A stretch of 64,000 bases of DNA from JAHFDS01 sp964593795 (GTDB taxonomy: Bacteria > Myxococcota_A > Polyangia > JAHFDS01). The translations under genes were made by a program, and so were the position numbers. Below are positions 1 to 9,760 of the stretch, in pieces; position 1 is the stretch's first letter, and every line of letters starts with the position of its first letter. The stretch is from contig CAZQJC010000221.1 of assembly GCA_964593795.1 (NCBI GenBank), forward strand, positions 6,294-70,293. The letters are read 5' to 3'. The notes below the pieces were generated by a model that made no database searches, had not been told where the DNA came from, and saw only the letters and a program-made list of their open reading frames with translations.

Positions 1-136
1 GCAGATCGGTGGAGGGCACGCCGAGGGGCGGACGAAGGAAGAGGGCGAGGTGCGCGGGCGGCGGCGCGAGGGCCGCGTCGCAGGAGAGGAGCGGCGCGGA
101 GAGGAGCAGCCAGAGGACGGCCCGCGAGCGCGTCAT
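1..136 (-). CDS. N-terminal part of a predicted lipoprotein, cut by the window edge
   Basis: Only the first 45 codons are inside the window. The ATG at 136-134 overlaps the TGA of the upstream gene as ATGA, so the two are translationally coupled. Translation starts MTRSRAVLWLLLSAPLLSC: a short basic n-region, a hydrophobic core and a Leu-Leu-Ser-Cys lipobox with Cys19 as the likely lipidated residue. A proline-rich stretch follows. Function cannot be told from this fragment. Context suggests it works in the envelope with the exported repeat protein encoded just upstream. Confidence 0.6.
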   Translation of the reverse strand, partial: MTRSRAVLWLLLSAPLLSCDAALAPPPAHLALFLRPPLGVPSTDL

Positions 137-1026
137 CGGCAGGGCCTGTCGTCGAAGCGGACGCACACGTCGAGGCCGCCGGGCCCGTTCATCATCATGC
201 CGGGGCCGGGCGACGACGACCCGCGGGCGCCGATCACGATCGCGGTCACGGCGCCGGCGGCCAGGATCGCGAGGCCCGCCCATAGCCAGGTGCGCGAGGA
301 GGCGACCGGGGCAGGAGGGGGAGTCGGAGGCGGCGGGGGCGGCGCCACGACGATGGCGGTCGAAGGGGCGTAGAGCGGCACGCGCGCGGGGGCGGCCTCG
401 GTGCCGAAGGTCGCGAGCGGGACCTCGCCGGCGCGCGCCTCGAGCACGTACTCGAGCGCGGCGCCGGGCTCGAAGGCGCTCGGCGTGGCCACGCGCCCGA
501 CGAAGCGGTCGCCCTCGCGAACCATCCGGATAGGCAGATAGGTCTGCTCGTCCGAGAGGCGCACCTGCGCGACCACGCGGTCGGCCCGCGTGCCCACGCC
601 CGTGATCCGCGCCACGAGCTCGAGGGGCTGGCCTCCGGCCACGCGCGCGGCCGGCGTGTGGTCGAAGCCGACCTGGAAAAAAGCGCGCTTGCGGTCGTCG
701 AAGAAGGCGCGGGCCTTGGGGCCGTGCTCGCCGGGTACGCGGGCGTCGGGGTCGAGGGCGAGGGCCCCCACCCAGGCCCGGCCCGCGCGCGCCTCGTCGC
801 CGAGCAGGTAGTACGCGACGGAGAGCTGCCGGTAGACCGGCGCGAGCTCGTGCGCCGAGGAGAACGGGCCGCGGAAGCTGCGGAGCGAGCCGAGGCCTCG
901 GGAGACGGCCTCCTCGTAGCGGAGGTCACGGACGAGGGCCTCCATGCGCTGGGCGTCGTCGGCCGGCGCCGCGGCCGCCGGCAGGGCGCGGAGCACGAAG
1001 AGAAGGCCGAGGAAGAGGCGGGCCAC
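133..1026 (-). CDS. Exported or membrane-anchored TPR-like protein, unknown function
   Basis: A 297-residue protein with GTG start. The N-terminus (MARLFLGLLFVLRALPAAAA) is a clear signal peptide. Residues about 25-110 look helical and TPR-like, with a motif around YRQLSVAYYLLGDEARAGRAW. The middle section, about 120-220, is beta-rich. A proline run (about 225-240) precedes a single hydrophobic segment near 246-267, then a short Gly/Met-rich tail holding two Cys (DVCVRFDDRPC). Similar architectures often sit beside PEGA kinases in Myxococcota, and here the gene is divergent from such a kinase with 41 bp between starts. The exact function is unknown. The downstream lipoprotein gene overlaps its stop by 4 bp. 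Confidence 0.7.
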   Translation of the reverse strand: MARLFLGLLFVLRALPAAAAPADDAQRMEALVRDLRYEEAVSRGLGSLRSFRGPFSSAHELAPVYRQLSVAYYLLGDEARAGRAWVGALALDPDARVPGEHGPKARAFFDDRKRAFFQVGFDHTPAARVAGGQPLELVARITGVGTRADRVVAQVRLSDEQTYLPIRMVREGDRFVGRVATPSAFEPGAALEYVLEARAGEVPLATFGTEAAPARVPLYAPSTAIVVAPPPPPPTPPPAPVASSRTWLWAGLAILAAGAVTAIVIGARGSSSPGPGMMMNGPGGLDVCVRFDDRPCR

Positions 1027-1035
1027 CAGGCCCCG

Positions 1036-1043
1036 AGTATACT
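1036..1043. promoter_or_regulatory. Palindromic -10-like element shared by two divergent genes
   Basis: The 8-mer AGTATACT is a perfect palindrome, so TATACT can be read on both strands. On the plus strand it would place transcription start about 18 nt before the kinase ATG (1068). On the minus strand it would start only about 3 nt before the GTG at 1026. No good -35 hexamer is visible on either side. This is inference from base content in an otherwise extremely GC-rich gap. Confidence 0.4.
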
Positions 1044-1067
1044 TTTGCCAGCGACGACGTCCCGCGA

Positions 1068-2798
1068 ATGCCGCTCGAAGTTCCGTTCGGCCGTTATGCG
1101 CTCCTGCAGCGGATCGCCGCCGGTGGGATGGCGGAGCTCTTCCTCGCGCGCCAGAAGGGGCTCGAGGGCTTCGAGAAGCTCTGCGCGATCAAGCGCATCC
1201 TGCCGTCCAAGAGCGGCGATCCGCGCTTCGTCGAGCTGTTCCTCGAGGAGGCCCGGCTCGCGGCGCGCCTGTCGCACCCGAACATCGCGCAGATCTACGA
1301 CCTCGGCATCGAGGGCGGCTCCTACTACCTCGCGATGGAGTTCGTGTCGGGGGAGAACCTCGGCACGCTGCAGCGGCGCGCGCTGCAGCTCGGCAAGTCG
1401 GTGCCGGTGCCGCTCGCGCTCAAGATCGCGAGCGACGTGTGCGAGGGGCTCTACTACGCGCACGAGATGAAGGACCCGCTCGGCCGCGCGATGCGCGTCG
1501 TGCACTGCGACATCAGCCCGCAGAACATCCTCGTCTCGTACGACGGCACGGTGAAGCTCGTGGACTTCGGGATCGCGCGCGCGATGGCGCCGGGGTCCGG
1601 CGGCGCCGAGGCGCTCGAGCTGCGCGGCAAGGCGTCGTACATGGCGCCCGAGCAGATCAAGGGCGAGCCGCTCGACGGGACGACGGACCTCTTCGCGCTC
1701 GGGATCGTGCTCTACGAGCTCATCGCGTCGCGGCGCCTGTTCGCGCGGGCGGACGACGAGGCCGTGATGCGCGCGGTGCTCGACGATCCCATCCCGCCGC
1801 TCCGGCACTTCGCGCCCGGGGTGCCGCCCTTGCTCGAGCGGGCGCTCGAGCGGGCGCTCTCCCGGCGACGCTCGGAGCGGTACGCCGACGCGCGCGCGCT
1901 GCAGCGCGACCTCGTCGAGGCGCTCTCGGACCAGGGGGGCCTGCCGACCGCGGCGGGGCTGCAGGCCTTCATGGGCGAGCTGTTCGGCGAGTCGCTGCGG
2001 GCTCGCACCGTGGTCGATCAGACGCGCACGGCCGTGCTGCCGTACTCGGTCAGCGAGGCGCGGCAGGCGCTGCCCGAGGTGGGCACGGTGGTGGACGGCG
2101 TCGCGCGAGAGCGCAGGTCGAGCGCACCGGGGGGAACGCGCGCGGGGAGGCCGCTGCCCGTCGAGCCGACCGCGTCCCTGCGGCCGGGACAGGGGCGCCT
2201 CGGAGCGGCCGTCGCGCGCGAGGGCGCGCGCGGGTTCGAGGTTCGGTGCACGATCGACGCGGCGCCGGAGCTGCCCGCGGTGCCGCCGCCGCGCCGACCG
2301 AGGTGGGGGCCGGTGGCGGCGATCGGCGCGGGCGTCGCGCTCGCGGGGATCGCGACCGCCACCGTCCTCGTGCGCCGCGCCGAGGAGCCGCCGGTGGTGC
2401 CGCGCCTGCCGGGGCCCGAGGTGGTGCAGCTCCTGCCCTCGCAGAAAAAGCCGGTCGAGCCGCCCGCGCCGCCGCCCGTCGAGCCCGCGGTGGACCCGCC
2501 CGTGGATCCCCCGGCGGACCCGCCGAAGCGGGCCGAGAAGCGCGCGCGCTCGGCGAGCCTGTCGGTCGCGACGCAGCCGTGGACGCGCGTGACGGTGGAC
2601 GGTCGCAGCCTCGGGCCGACGCCCCTTCGCGACGCGCGCGTGCCGTCGGGCAAGCGCACGCTGACGCTCTCGAACCCGGAGCTGGGCCTCCACGTGACGA
2701 CACGCGTGGTGCTGCCGGCCGACAGGAAGACCAGCCTGCGCATCCACCTCGAGCGGCGCGCCGGCCGCTGGGCGGTGGCCCGGCAGGTCAAGCTGTAG
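1068..2798 (+). CDS. Serine/threonine protein kinase with HCD catalytic loop and C-terminal PEGA-like domain
   Basis: A 576-residue membrane-anchored Hanks-type kinase. Visible kinase motifs are a glycine-rich loop (AAGGMAELF, 17-25), invariant Lys42 (CAIK), the alphaC Glu60/61 region, catalytic loop HCDISPQN (146-153), DFG (166-168) and MAPEQ. The usual Arg of HRD is Cys147, so it is a non-RD kinase and probably does not depend on activation-loop phosphorylation. After a low-complexity linker there is one membrane span (about 412-434), a Pro/Val-rich spacer and a PEGA-like domain (about 496-560; TPLRDARVPSGKRTL) that would lie outside the inner membrane. Kinase family is certain; substrate and signal are unknown. 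The divergent exported protein at 133-1026 is a candidate partner. Confidence 0.9.
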   Translation: MPLEVPFGRYALLQRIAAGGMAELFLARQKGLEGFEKLCAIKRILPSKSGDPRFVELFLEEARLAARLSHPNIAQIYDLGIEGGSYYLAMEFVSGENLGTLQRRALQLGKSVPVPLALKIASDVCEGLYYAHEMKDPLGRAMRVVHCDISPQNILVSYDGTVKLVDFGIARAMAPGSGGAEALELRGKASYMAPEQIKGEPLDGTTDLFALGIVLYELIASRRLFARADDEAVMRAVLDDPIPPLRHFAPGVPPLLERALERALSRRRSERYADARALQRDLVEALSDQGGLPTAAGLQAFMGELFGESLRARTVVDQTRTAVLPYSVSEARQALPEVGTVVDGVARERRSSAPGGTRAGRPLPVEPTASLRPGQGRLGAAVAREGARGFEVRCTIDAAPELPAVPPPRRPRWGPVAAIGAGVALAGIATATVLVRRAEEPPVVPRLPGPEVVQLLPSQKKPVEPPAPPPVEPAVDPPVDPPADPPKRAEKRARSASLSVATQPWTRVTVDGRSLGPTPLRDARVPSGKRTLTLSNPELGLHVTTRVVLPADRKTSLRIHLERRAGRWAVARQVKL

Positions 2799-2854
2799 CC
2801 CTTGAGCCGTTGCGAAACGTGGACGTCGCGAAGTGCCTGATTCGTCCCGAAACC

Positions 2855-2884
2855 GTCCACGTCCACGTCTACGTCCACGTTCAC
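2855..2884. repeat. Five tandem GTNNAC hexamers between convergent genes
   Basis: The copies are GTCCAC, GTCCAC, GTCTAC, GTCCAC and GTTCAC. The reverse complement GTGGAC occurs at 2819-2824 inside ACGTGGACGT (2817-2826), so the transcript could fold ACGTGGACG against the repeat. The tract lies between the 3' ends of the kinase and helicase genes and may act as a terminator for either strand, though there is no T-tract. Confidence 0.5.
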
Positions 2885-2907
2885 GATCCGGACATCTGGA
2901 GCGGCCT

Positions 2908-4784
<1,877 letters not shown>

Positions 4785-4788
<4 letters not shown>

Positions 4789-5438
4789 GGCTTCGGGCGC
4801 GCGGCCTTCTCGTCGAGGCCCGAGGTCCCGAAGCGCCGGTCGAGCTCGGCGAGCACGTCGGCGACGGGGACCCCGCGGCTGCCGAGGGCGACCATCGTGT
4901 GGAAGAGCAGGTCCGCGGCCTCGGACACCACGCGCGCGGGCTCGCCCGCGGCCAGCTCCGCGCCGAGCTCGCCCGCCTCCTCGCGCAGCTTGGCCGCGAT
5001 CTTGTCCGGCCCCTCGTCGAAGAGGCGCCGCACGTACGAGTGCGATCCGGGCGGGAGCGCCGCGCGCGCCGCGACCGTCGCCTCGAGCGCGTCGAGCGTG
5101 CCTCCGCCGGGCGCGCCGAAGCAGGAGCGAGTCCCCGTGTGGCACGTCGGGCCGGCGGGCAGCGCCTTGACGAGCAGCGTGTCGCCGTCGCAGTCGAGCG
5201 CGAGCGAGCGCACCGCGAGCACGTGGCCGCTCGACTCGCCCTTCTGCCAGAGGCGACCCCGCGAGCGCGACCAGAACCACACCACGCGGGCGCCCAGCGT
5301 GCGAGCGAGCGACTCCGCGTTCATCCAGCCCACCATGAGCACCTCGCCTGTCTGCGCGTGCGTCACCACGGCGGTCACGAGGCCCCGGTCGTCGAAGCGG
5401 ACGACACTCGGATCGAAGGAAGCGCTTTCGGGCGTCAC
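4785..5438 (-). CDS. hisIE: Bifunctional phosphoribosyl-AMP cyclohydrolase / phosphoribosyl-ATP pyrophosphatase
   Basis: A 217-residue fusion catalysing steps 2 and 3 of histidine synthesis (PR-ATP to PR-AMP, then to ProFAR). The HisI half (about 1-115) shows GWMNAESL, WFWSRSRGRLWQKGESSGH, the DCDGDTLL metal site and PTCHTG with metal-binding Cys. The HisE half (about 125-217) has the EGPDKIAAKLREEAGEL helix of the MazG-like fold. The start is the GTG at 5438, followed by TPESASFDP; longer frames upstream run antisense to the next gene. It overlaps the helicase gene by 4 bp. The other his genes found (hisF, hisA, hisH) lie 6-9 kb away inside a polysaccharide operon. Confidence 0.92.
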
Positions 5439-5504
5439 GGCTATGATCTTCGCAAGAATGCGCCTGCGGAGCCACGGGCAGCGCGATTTTCGCCGGAGCG
5501 CGGC

Positions 5505-6773
5505 TTGAACGCCGACGACTACGCGGCGCTCGCGCGGCGCCTCCTCGCGACGGGCATCCTGTCGGACCCGTGGATCGACGGCCAGCCGCGCTTCGACCCG
5601 CGGCCCCTCGTGCTCTCCGCCGACGAGGCGCGCACGTACGCCGTCGCCGCGGAGGCCATCGCGGGCGCCCACGAGGCCCTGTGCCAGCTCGTGGCGGCCG
5701 AGCCCGAGCACCTCGAGCGCTTCTTCGGCCTCTCGCCGGTGCAGCGCCTCATGTGGGAGACCTCGGCGCCGCTCTGGCACGGCCTCGCGCGCGCCGACGT
5801 GTTCCCCACCGACGCGGGCCTCGCGATCTGCGAGCTCAACAGCGACACGCCGAGCGGCGAGGCCGAGGCGATGCTGCTCAACGCCGCCGTGGCGGTGGAC
5901 CACCCCGACCTCGTCGATCCCAACACCGGGCTCGAGGGCCGCTACTGCGCGCTCGTCGAGCACCTCGCCGCGGAGCTCGCGGGGCGTCGGCCGCCGCTCA
6001 CGATCGGCATCGTCTACCCGACCGAGATGCCCGAGGACCTGTCGATGATCCAGCTCTACCGGAGCTGGTTCGCCGCGCGCGGCTGGTCGGTCGTCCTCGG
6101 CTCGCCCTACAACCTCCAGCCCGCACCGGGCGCGCGCGTGGCGCTCTTCGGTCAGCCGCTCGACGTGGTGGTCCGCCACTACAAGACGGACTGGTGGGGC
6201 GAGCGCCTCCCGCCGTGGGCGGACGCGCACCCGTACGAGGACCCGGCGCCGCTGTCCGGCCCGCTCGGGTGCCTGCTGCACGCGGCGATCGAGGGCACGG
6301 TCGCGATCGTCAACCCCTTCGGCTCCGTGCTGCCGCAGAACAAGCGCGCGATGGCGTTCCTGTGGGAGGAGATGGCGCGCTTCGCCCCGGACGTGCAGGC
6401 CGCCGTGCGCGCGTTCCTGCCCGAGACGCGCAGGCTCGAGCGCATGGACCTGGCGCGGCTCGAGCGCGAGCGGACGCTGTGGGTCGTCAAGAGCGACTAC
6501 GGCTGCGAGGGGGACGAGGTGATCGTGGGCGCGGAGGTCACGGACGCCGAGTGGCGCGAGGTGCTCGGCGCGGCGCTCCCCGGCCGCTGGGTGGCGCAGC
6601 GGCGCTTCTCGGTGCAGCCGGACGACCTCGGGCGATCGTTCAACCTGGGCGTGTACCTGGTCGCCGGCCGGACCGCCGGGTTCTTCGCCCGGGCCTCCGA
6701 GGGCCCCACGGATTATAGTTCCCTCACCGTGCCGACACTCGTGCGCGGGGTGTGGGAGCCCGACGATGAGTGA
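5505..6773 (+). CDS. Glutathionylspermidine-synthase-like ATP-grasp amide ligase
   Basis: A 422-residue cytosolic enzyme related to the C-terminal synthetase domain of glutathionylspermidine synthase and to E. coli YgiC/YjfC. The family motif ICELNSDTPSGEAEAM matches the ExNxDTPT signature. Other expected elements are NPFGSVLPQNKRAMAFLWEE (substrate/Mg region) and VVKSDYGCEGDEV (ATP-binding loop). The family joins a carboxylate to an amine using ATP, but no amidase domain is present, so the substrate is open. The TTG start at 5505 is chosen because CGGAG lies 6 nt before it and no ATG/GTG is in frame after hisIE begins. TATGAT at 5442-5447 may be a -10. The stop overlaps the next gene by 8 bp; three genes form one operon. 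Confidence 0.75.
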   Translation: MNADDYAALARRLLATGILSDPWIDGQPRFDPRPLVLSADEARTYAVAAEAIAGAHEALCQLVAAEPEHLERFFGLSPVQRLMWETSAPLWHGLARADVFPTDAGLAICELNSDTPSGEAEAMLLNAAVAVDHPDLVDPNTGLEGRYCALVEHLAAELAGRRPPLTIGIVYPTEMPEDLSMIQLYRSWFAARGWSVVLGSPYNLQPAPGARVALFGQPLDVVVRHYKTDWWGERLPPWADAHPYEDPAPLSGPLGCLLHAAIEGTVAIVNPFGSVLPQNKRAMAFLWEEMARFAPDVQAAVRAFLPETRRLERMDLARLERERTLWVVKSDYGCEGDEVIVGAEVTDAEWREVLGAALPGRWVAQRRFSVQPDDLGRSFNLGVYLVAGRTAGFFARASEGPTDYSSLTVPTLVRGVWEPDDE

Positions 6774-8334
6774 CGACTACAAGAAGCCCGGCGCACCGAA
6801 GCCCGAGGCGCCCGAGCCCGAGGCGCCCGAGCCCGCGTCCGACGACAAGCCCTTCGTGCAGAAGGCGGACGTCAGAAGGCCCGGCGTGCGCGGCGCGCGC
6901 TGGTGGCACGAGGGGATGTCGTCGAGCGCCCGGGCGCAGGCGGACTCGTCGCGGCGCGGCGCGCTGCGCAAGCTCGCCGTGCTGGCCGGGGCCGGCGTGC
7001 TCGTGGGCGGCGGCGTCGGCGTCTACTACGCCGTCAGGAAGCCCGACGACGTCGAGACCAGCGCCGACTCGCTCGAGCTGCAGAAGCGCGAGGGCTGGGA
7101 CGTCGGCGATCCCGGCGGGCCGCTCGAGCTGCCCGGCGAGACCGCGATGGACGCCGAGGGCTCGGCCTCCTGGCGCGGCAGCCTCGACGACACGCTCGCA
7201 GGCACGCTCGCGCCCGCGCAGGTGCGCCTGCAGCCGTTCCAGGTGCCGACGCTGTTCCAGGTGGTGGGCCTGCCGCAGTCGGCGAGCCTGCGCCAGGCGC
7301 TGCGGCCCATCCACACGCCGCAGATGGAGCAGGCCTTCGGCCGCGCGACCGCGCTCGGAGAGCTCTTTGCTGCGGTCGAGTGGCCGACCGACACCGCCGT
7401 CGTGATCGATCTGCCGGGGCCCGAGGCCGTGGCGGCCGCGGCGGCGCTCGCGCCGCACTTCGAGCCGGTGTTCGTGCTCGACAACTGGCCACACCCGCTC
7501 GGCGTGGTCCCCTCGCACCTGACGCTGGCGGCCGCGCTCTACTACCTGCCCGCGTTCCGCCAGGGCAAGGCCGCGCGCACGCAGAAGGCGGCGCCCGTCT
7601 TCGTGCTCGATCGCAACCGCCTCGCCAGCTACCGCGACGACGGCGACCGGTTCGACAACCGCTACACGGCGCGCCTGCCGGGGGCGGACGCGCTGCGCAA
7701 GCTCGACGTCAAGCACGTCCTCTACGTGACGCCCGACGACAAGCAGCTCGGCGAGCTCGACGACCTCAACGACGAGATGGTCGCGCTCGACAAGGCGGGC
7801 ATCGACGTCAAGGTGGTCGCGATGAGCGACTTCCAGCCGGGCGAGTCGAACGACCAGGGCGCGGAGACGACGGCGCTCCTGGCGGCGCCAGGCAGGCCGG
7901 CGCCCGACGGCGGGACCGCGGTGGCAGCGGCGGGCGCGGCGGGCACGCCGGGTGCGCACGCGGCGAACGCGACGACGGTGGTGCACCACTACCACTACGG
8001 CTCGCCGCTCTATGGCTCCTACTGGTTCTGGAGCGCCTACGCCTGGCACGCGCCGCCGCGCGTGATCATGGTGCCGGGGCGTGCGGCGCCGCCGCCACCG
8101 CCGCCGAGGCCCTCGAACCTCTCGAGCGGCCACGTGTTCCGGCCGTCGCCGCGGCCGACCGTGTTCTCGAGCCGCACGGTGGGCGGCGTCGCGAGCGGCG
8201 TCGGCAAGCAGAAGCCGAGCGGCTTCGGGCGCGTGTCGTACCGCGCGAGCGCGCAGACGGGCCGCTTCGTCAGCCCGAGCCTCGGCCGCTCCGGCTCCTT
8301 CGGCCGGACGCGCTACGGCGGCACTTCGGCCTAG
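6766..8334 (+). CDS. Membrane-anchored protein of unknown function, partner of the ATP-grasp enzyme
   Basis: A 522-residue protein. Residues 9-25 are an acidic Pro/Glu repeat (PKPEAPEPEAPEPA). Residues 62-90 hold a twin-arginine-like anchor (SRRGALRK followed by a hydrophobic, Gly/Val-rich stretch), so Tat-dependent insertion is possible. Residues about 145-365 form a globular domain with repeated DLPGPEAV, FVLDNWPHP and VFVLDRNRLASY segments that match no family I know. The last 130 residues are Gly/Ser/Arg-rich with FGRVSYRA and FGRTRYGG, similar in flavour to the C-terminal tails of YgiB-type proteins that accompany YgiC ligases. The ATG lies inside the end of the ATP-grasp gene (ATGAGTGA), so translation is coupled. 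It could be the ligase's substrate or its envelope partner; this is inference. Confidence 0.6.
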   Translation: MSDDYKKPGAPKPEAPEPEAPEPASDDKPFVQKADVRRPGVRGARWWHEGMSSSARAQADSSRRGALRKLAVLAGAGVLVGGGVGVYYAVRKPDDVETSADSLELQKREGWDVGDPGGPLELPGETAMDAEGSASWRGSLDDTLAGTLAPAQVRLQPFQVPTLFQVVGLPQSASLRQALRPIHTPQMEQAFGRATALGELFAAVEWPTDTAVVIDLPGPEAVAAAAALAPHFEPVFVLDNWPHPLGVVPSHLTLAAALYYLPAFRQGKAARTQKAAPVFVLDRNRLASYRDDGDRFDNRYTARLPGADALRKLDVKHVLYVTPDDKQLGELDDLNDEMVALDKAGIDVKVVAMSDFQPGESNDQGAETTALLAAPGRPAPDGGTAVAAAGAAGTPGAHAANATTVVHHYHYGSPLYGSYWFWSAYAWHAPPRVIMVPGRAAPPPPPPRPSNLSSGHVFRPSPRPTVFSSRTVGGVASGVGKQKPSGFGRVSYRASAQTGRFVSPSLGRSGSFGRTRYGGTSA

Positions 8335-8379
8335 CAGCGAGGGCCGCTGCGTGGTGAATCCCTAGCCCCAGGAGAGCGC

Positions 8380-8991
8380 GTGGGCGGTCAGAACGGACAC
8401 GGGACCTACGAGATGGAGTACGTCTTCTTCGGCCTGCAGGTGGTGGTCAAGGCGATCCGCGGCGACGAGCTGCGCGCCAAGCTCCACAAGGTGATGGCAG
8501 AGGCGTCGAGCGAGCAGTCGCTCGCCGACAAGCGCAGCTTCTACAAGAAGCTCGTCGGCGTCCTCGTGGACGCGATGCCGGTGTTCGAGAAGGGCTTCTG
8601 GGACTACCTCACCGAGGGCGCCCAGGAGGAGTTCGACGGCTGGTGCGCGGAGATCGAGGGCACCATCGCCACCGAGGAGGAGGAGCTCGGCAAGGCGGCC
8701 GACGAGACGCACCGCCTGACCACCGACAAGGACTTCGTGATCGTGTCGGTGATGCTGCTCGTCGAGCGAGGGAGCCCGAGCGACGACACGCTCGCGGCGA
8801 GGTGTGACCTGCCGGAGGCGGAGTACTTCACGCGGCAGACGTTCGCGCACCTCCTGCACACGCTGCCGATGCTGTCGTTCCAGAACGTGCAGGCCGACGC
8901 GATCTACCTCGCGCCCGGCAACGAGGAGGACGGCTTCGCGTTCGACGATCTCATCGGCGAGGGCTACGAGTACCTCAAGGACCTGCGGTAA
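8380..8991 (+). CDS. Conserved-looking hypothetical protein in the ATP-grasp cassette
   Basis: A 203-residue soluble, acidic and mostly helical protein with no signal peptide. The GTG start is preceded by a strong AGGAG at 8370-8374. Recognisable segments are YVFFGLQVVVKAIRGDELRA near the start, a charged helical middle (TEEEELGKAADETHRL) and a hydrophobic patch around DFVIVSVMLLVERG. It contains one Cys and no obvious catalytic motif. It follows the anchored protein by 45 bp on the same strand, so it is probably the third gene of that operon. I do not recognise the family. Confidence 0.6.
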   Translation: MGGQNGHGTYEMEYVFFGLQVVVKAIRGDELRAKLHKVMAEASSEQSLADKRSFYKKLVGVLVDAMPVFEKGFWDYLTEGAQEEFDGWCAEIEGTIATEEEELGKAADETHRLTTDKDFVIVSVMLLVERGSPSDDTLAARCDLPEAEYFTRQTFAHLLHTLPMLSFQNVQADAIYLAPGNEEDGFAFDDLIGEGYEYLKDLR

Positions 8992-9008
8992 CGGGGTCCA
9001 GCGAGCGC

Positions 9009-9752
9009 GTGCGCGTCTGCGTCGTCGTGCCCGCGCTGAACGAGGCCTCGCGCCTCGCGAGCGGGCGCGTGCTGGAGGTGCTGGCGGATCCCGACGTCTC
9101 GCTCGTCCTGGTGGACGACGGGTCCACCGACGGGACGCGCGCCGTGATGGAGAACCTCGCGCTGCGCGCTCCGGGGAGGGTCGTGGTCAGGGTGCTCCCG
9201 CGCAACCGCGGCAAGGCGGAGGCGGTGCGCCTCGGCCTGCAGGCCGGGATCGCCGCGGGCGCGTGGGCCGTCGGCTATCTCGACGCGGACCTCGCGACGC
9301 CGCCGAGCGAGCTCCTGCGGCTCGTCGCGCACCTGCGCGCCCAGCCGGCGCGGCGGGCCGTCCTCGGCGCACGCGTGGCGATGCTCGGCCGGGACATCCG
9401 GCGGAGCATGCTCCGGCATTACACCGGGCGCGTGTTCGCGACGGCCGCGAGCCTCGCGCTCGGCGTGGCGGTCTACGACACGCAGTGCGGAGCCAAGCTG
9501 TTCCGCGTCGACGCCACGCTGGCCGGCGCGCTCGCCGAGCCGTTCGCGGACCGCTGGGCGTTCGACGTCGAGCTGCTCGCGCGCCTTCTTCGTGGCTCTG
9601 TCGGCGCGCCGGGCTGGCCCTGCTGCGCCATCGAGGAGGTGCCGCTCCTCTGCTGGCAGGACGGCGGCGACTCCAAGGTGCGCCTCGGCGCCGCCCTGCG
9701 GGCGACGCTGTCGCTCGCGCGCCTCGCGCTCCGGCACCGGCGCGCTGACTGA
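9009..9752 (+). CDS. Family 2 glycosyltransferase, dolichyl-phosphate sugar synthase type
   Basis: A 247-residue GT-A fold enzyme that likely moves a sugar from a nucleotide donor to a polyprenyl phosphate. Motifs: VVVPALNEASRL at the N-terminus, VLVDDGSTDGT, NRGKAEAVRLGL (typical of the DPM/GtrB group), LDADLATPP as the DxD site, and TQCGAKLFR with WAFDVELL in the acceptor half. No C-terminal membrane helices are present, so it would be peripheral. The GTG start at 9009 lies 17 bp after the previous stop. It borders the polysaccharide locus and could feed a lipid-linked donor to the multispan protein at 13899-15140; that link is inference. Confidence 0.82.
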   Translation: MRVCVVVPALNEASRLASGRVLEVLADPDVSLVLVDDGSTDGTRAVMENLALRAPGRVVVRVLPRNRGKAEAVRLGLQAGIAAGAWAVGYLDADLATPPSELLRLVAHLRAQPARRAVLGARVAMLGRDIRRSMLRHYTGRVFATAASLALGVAVYDTQCGAKLFRVDATLAGALAEPFADRWAFDVELLARLLRGSVGAPGWPCCAIEEVPLLCWQDGGDSKVRLGAALRATLSLARLALRHRRAD

Positions 9753-9760
9753 GGCTGGCG

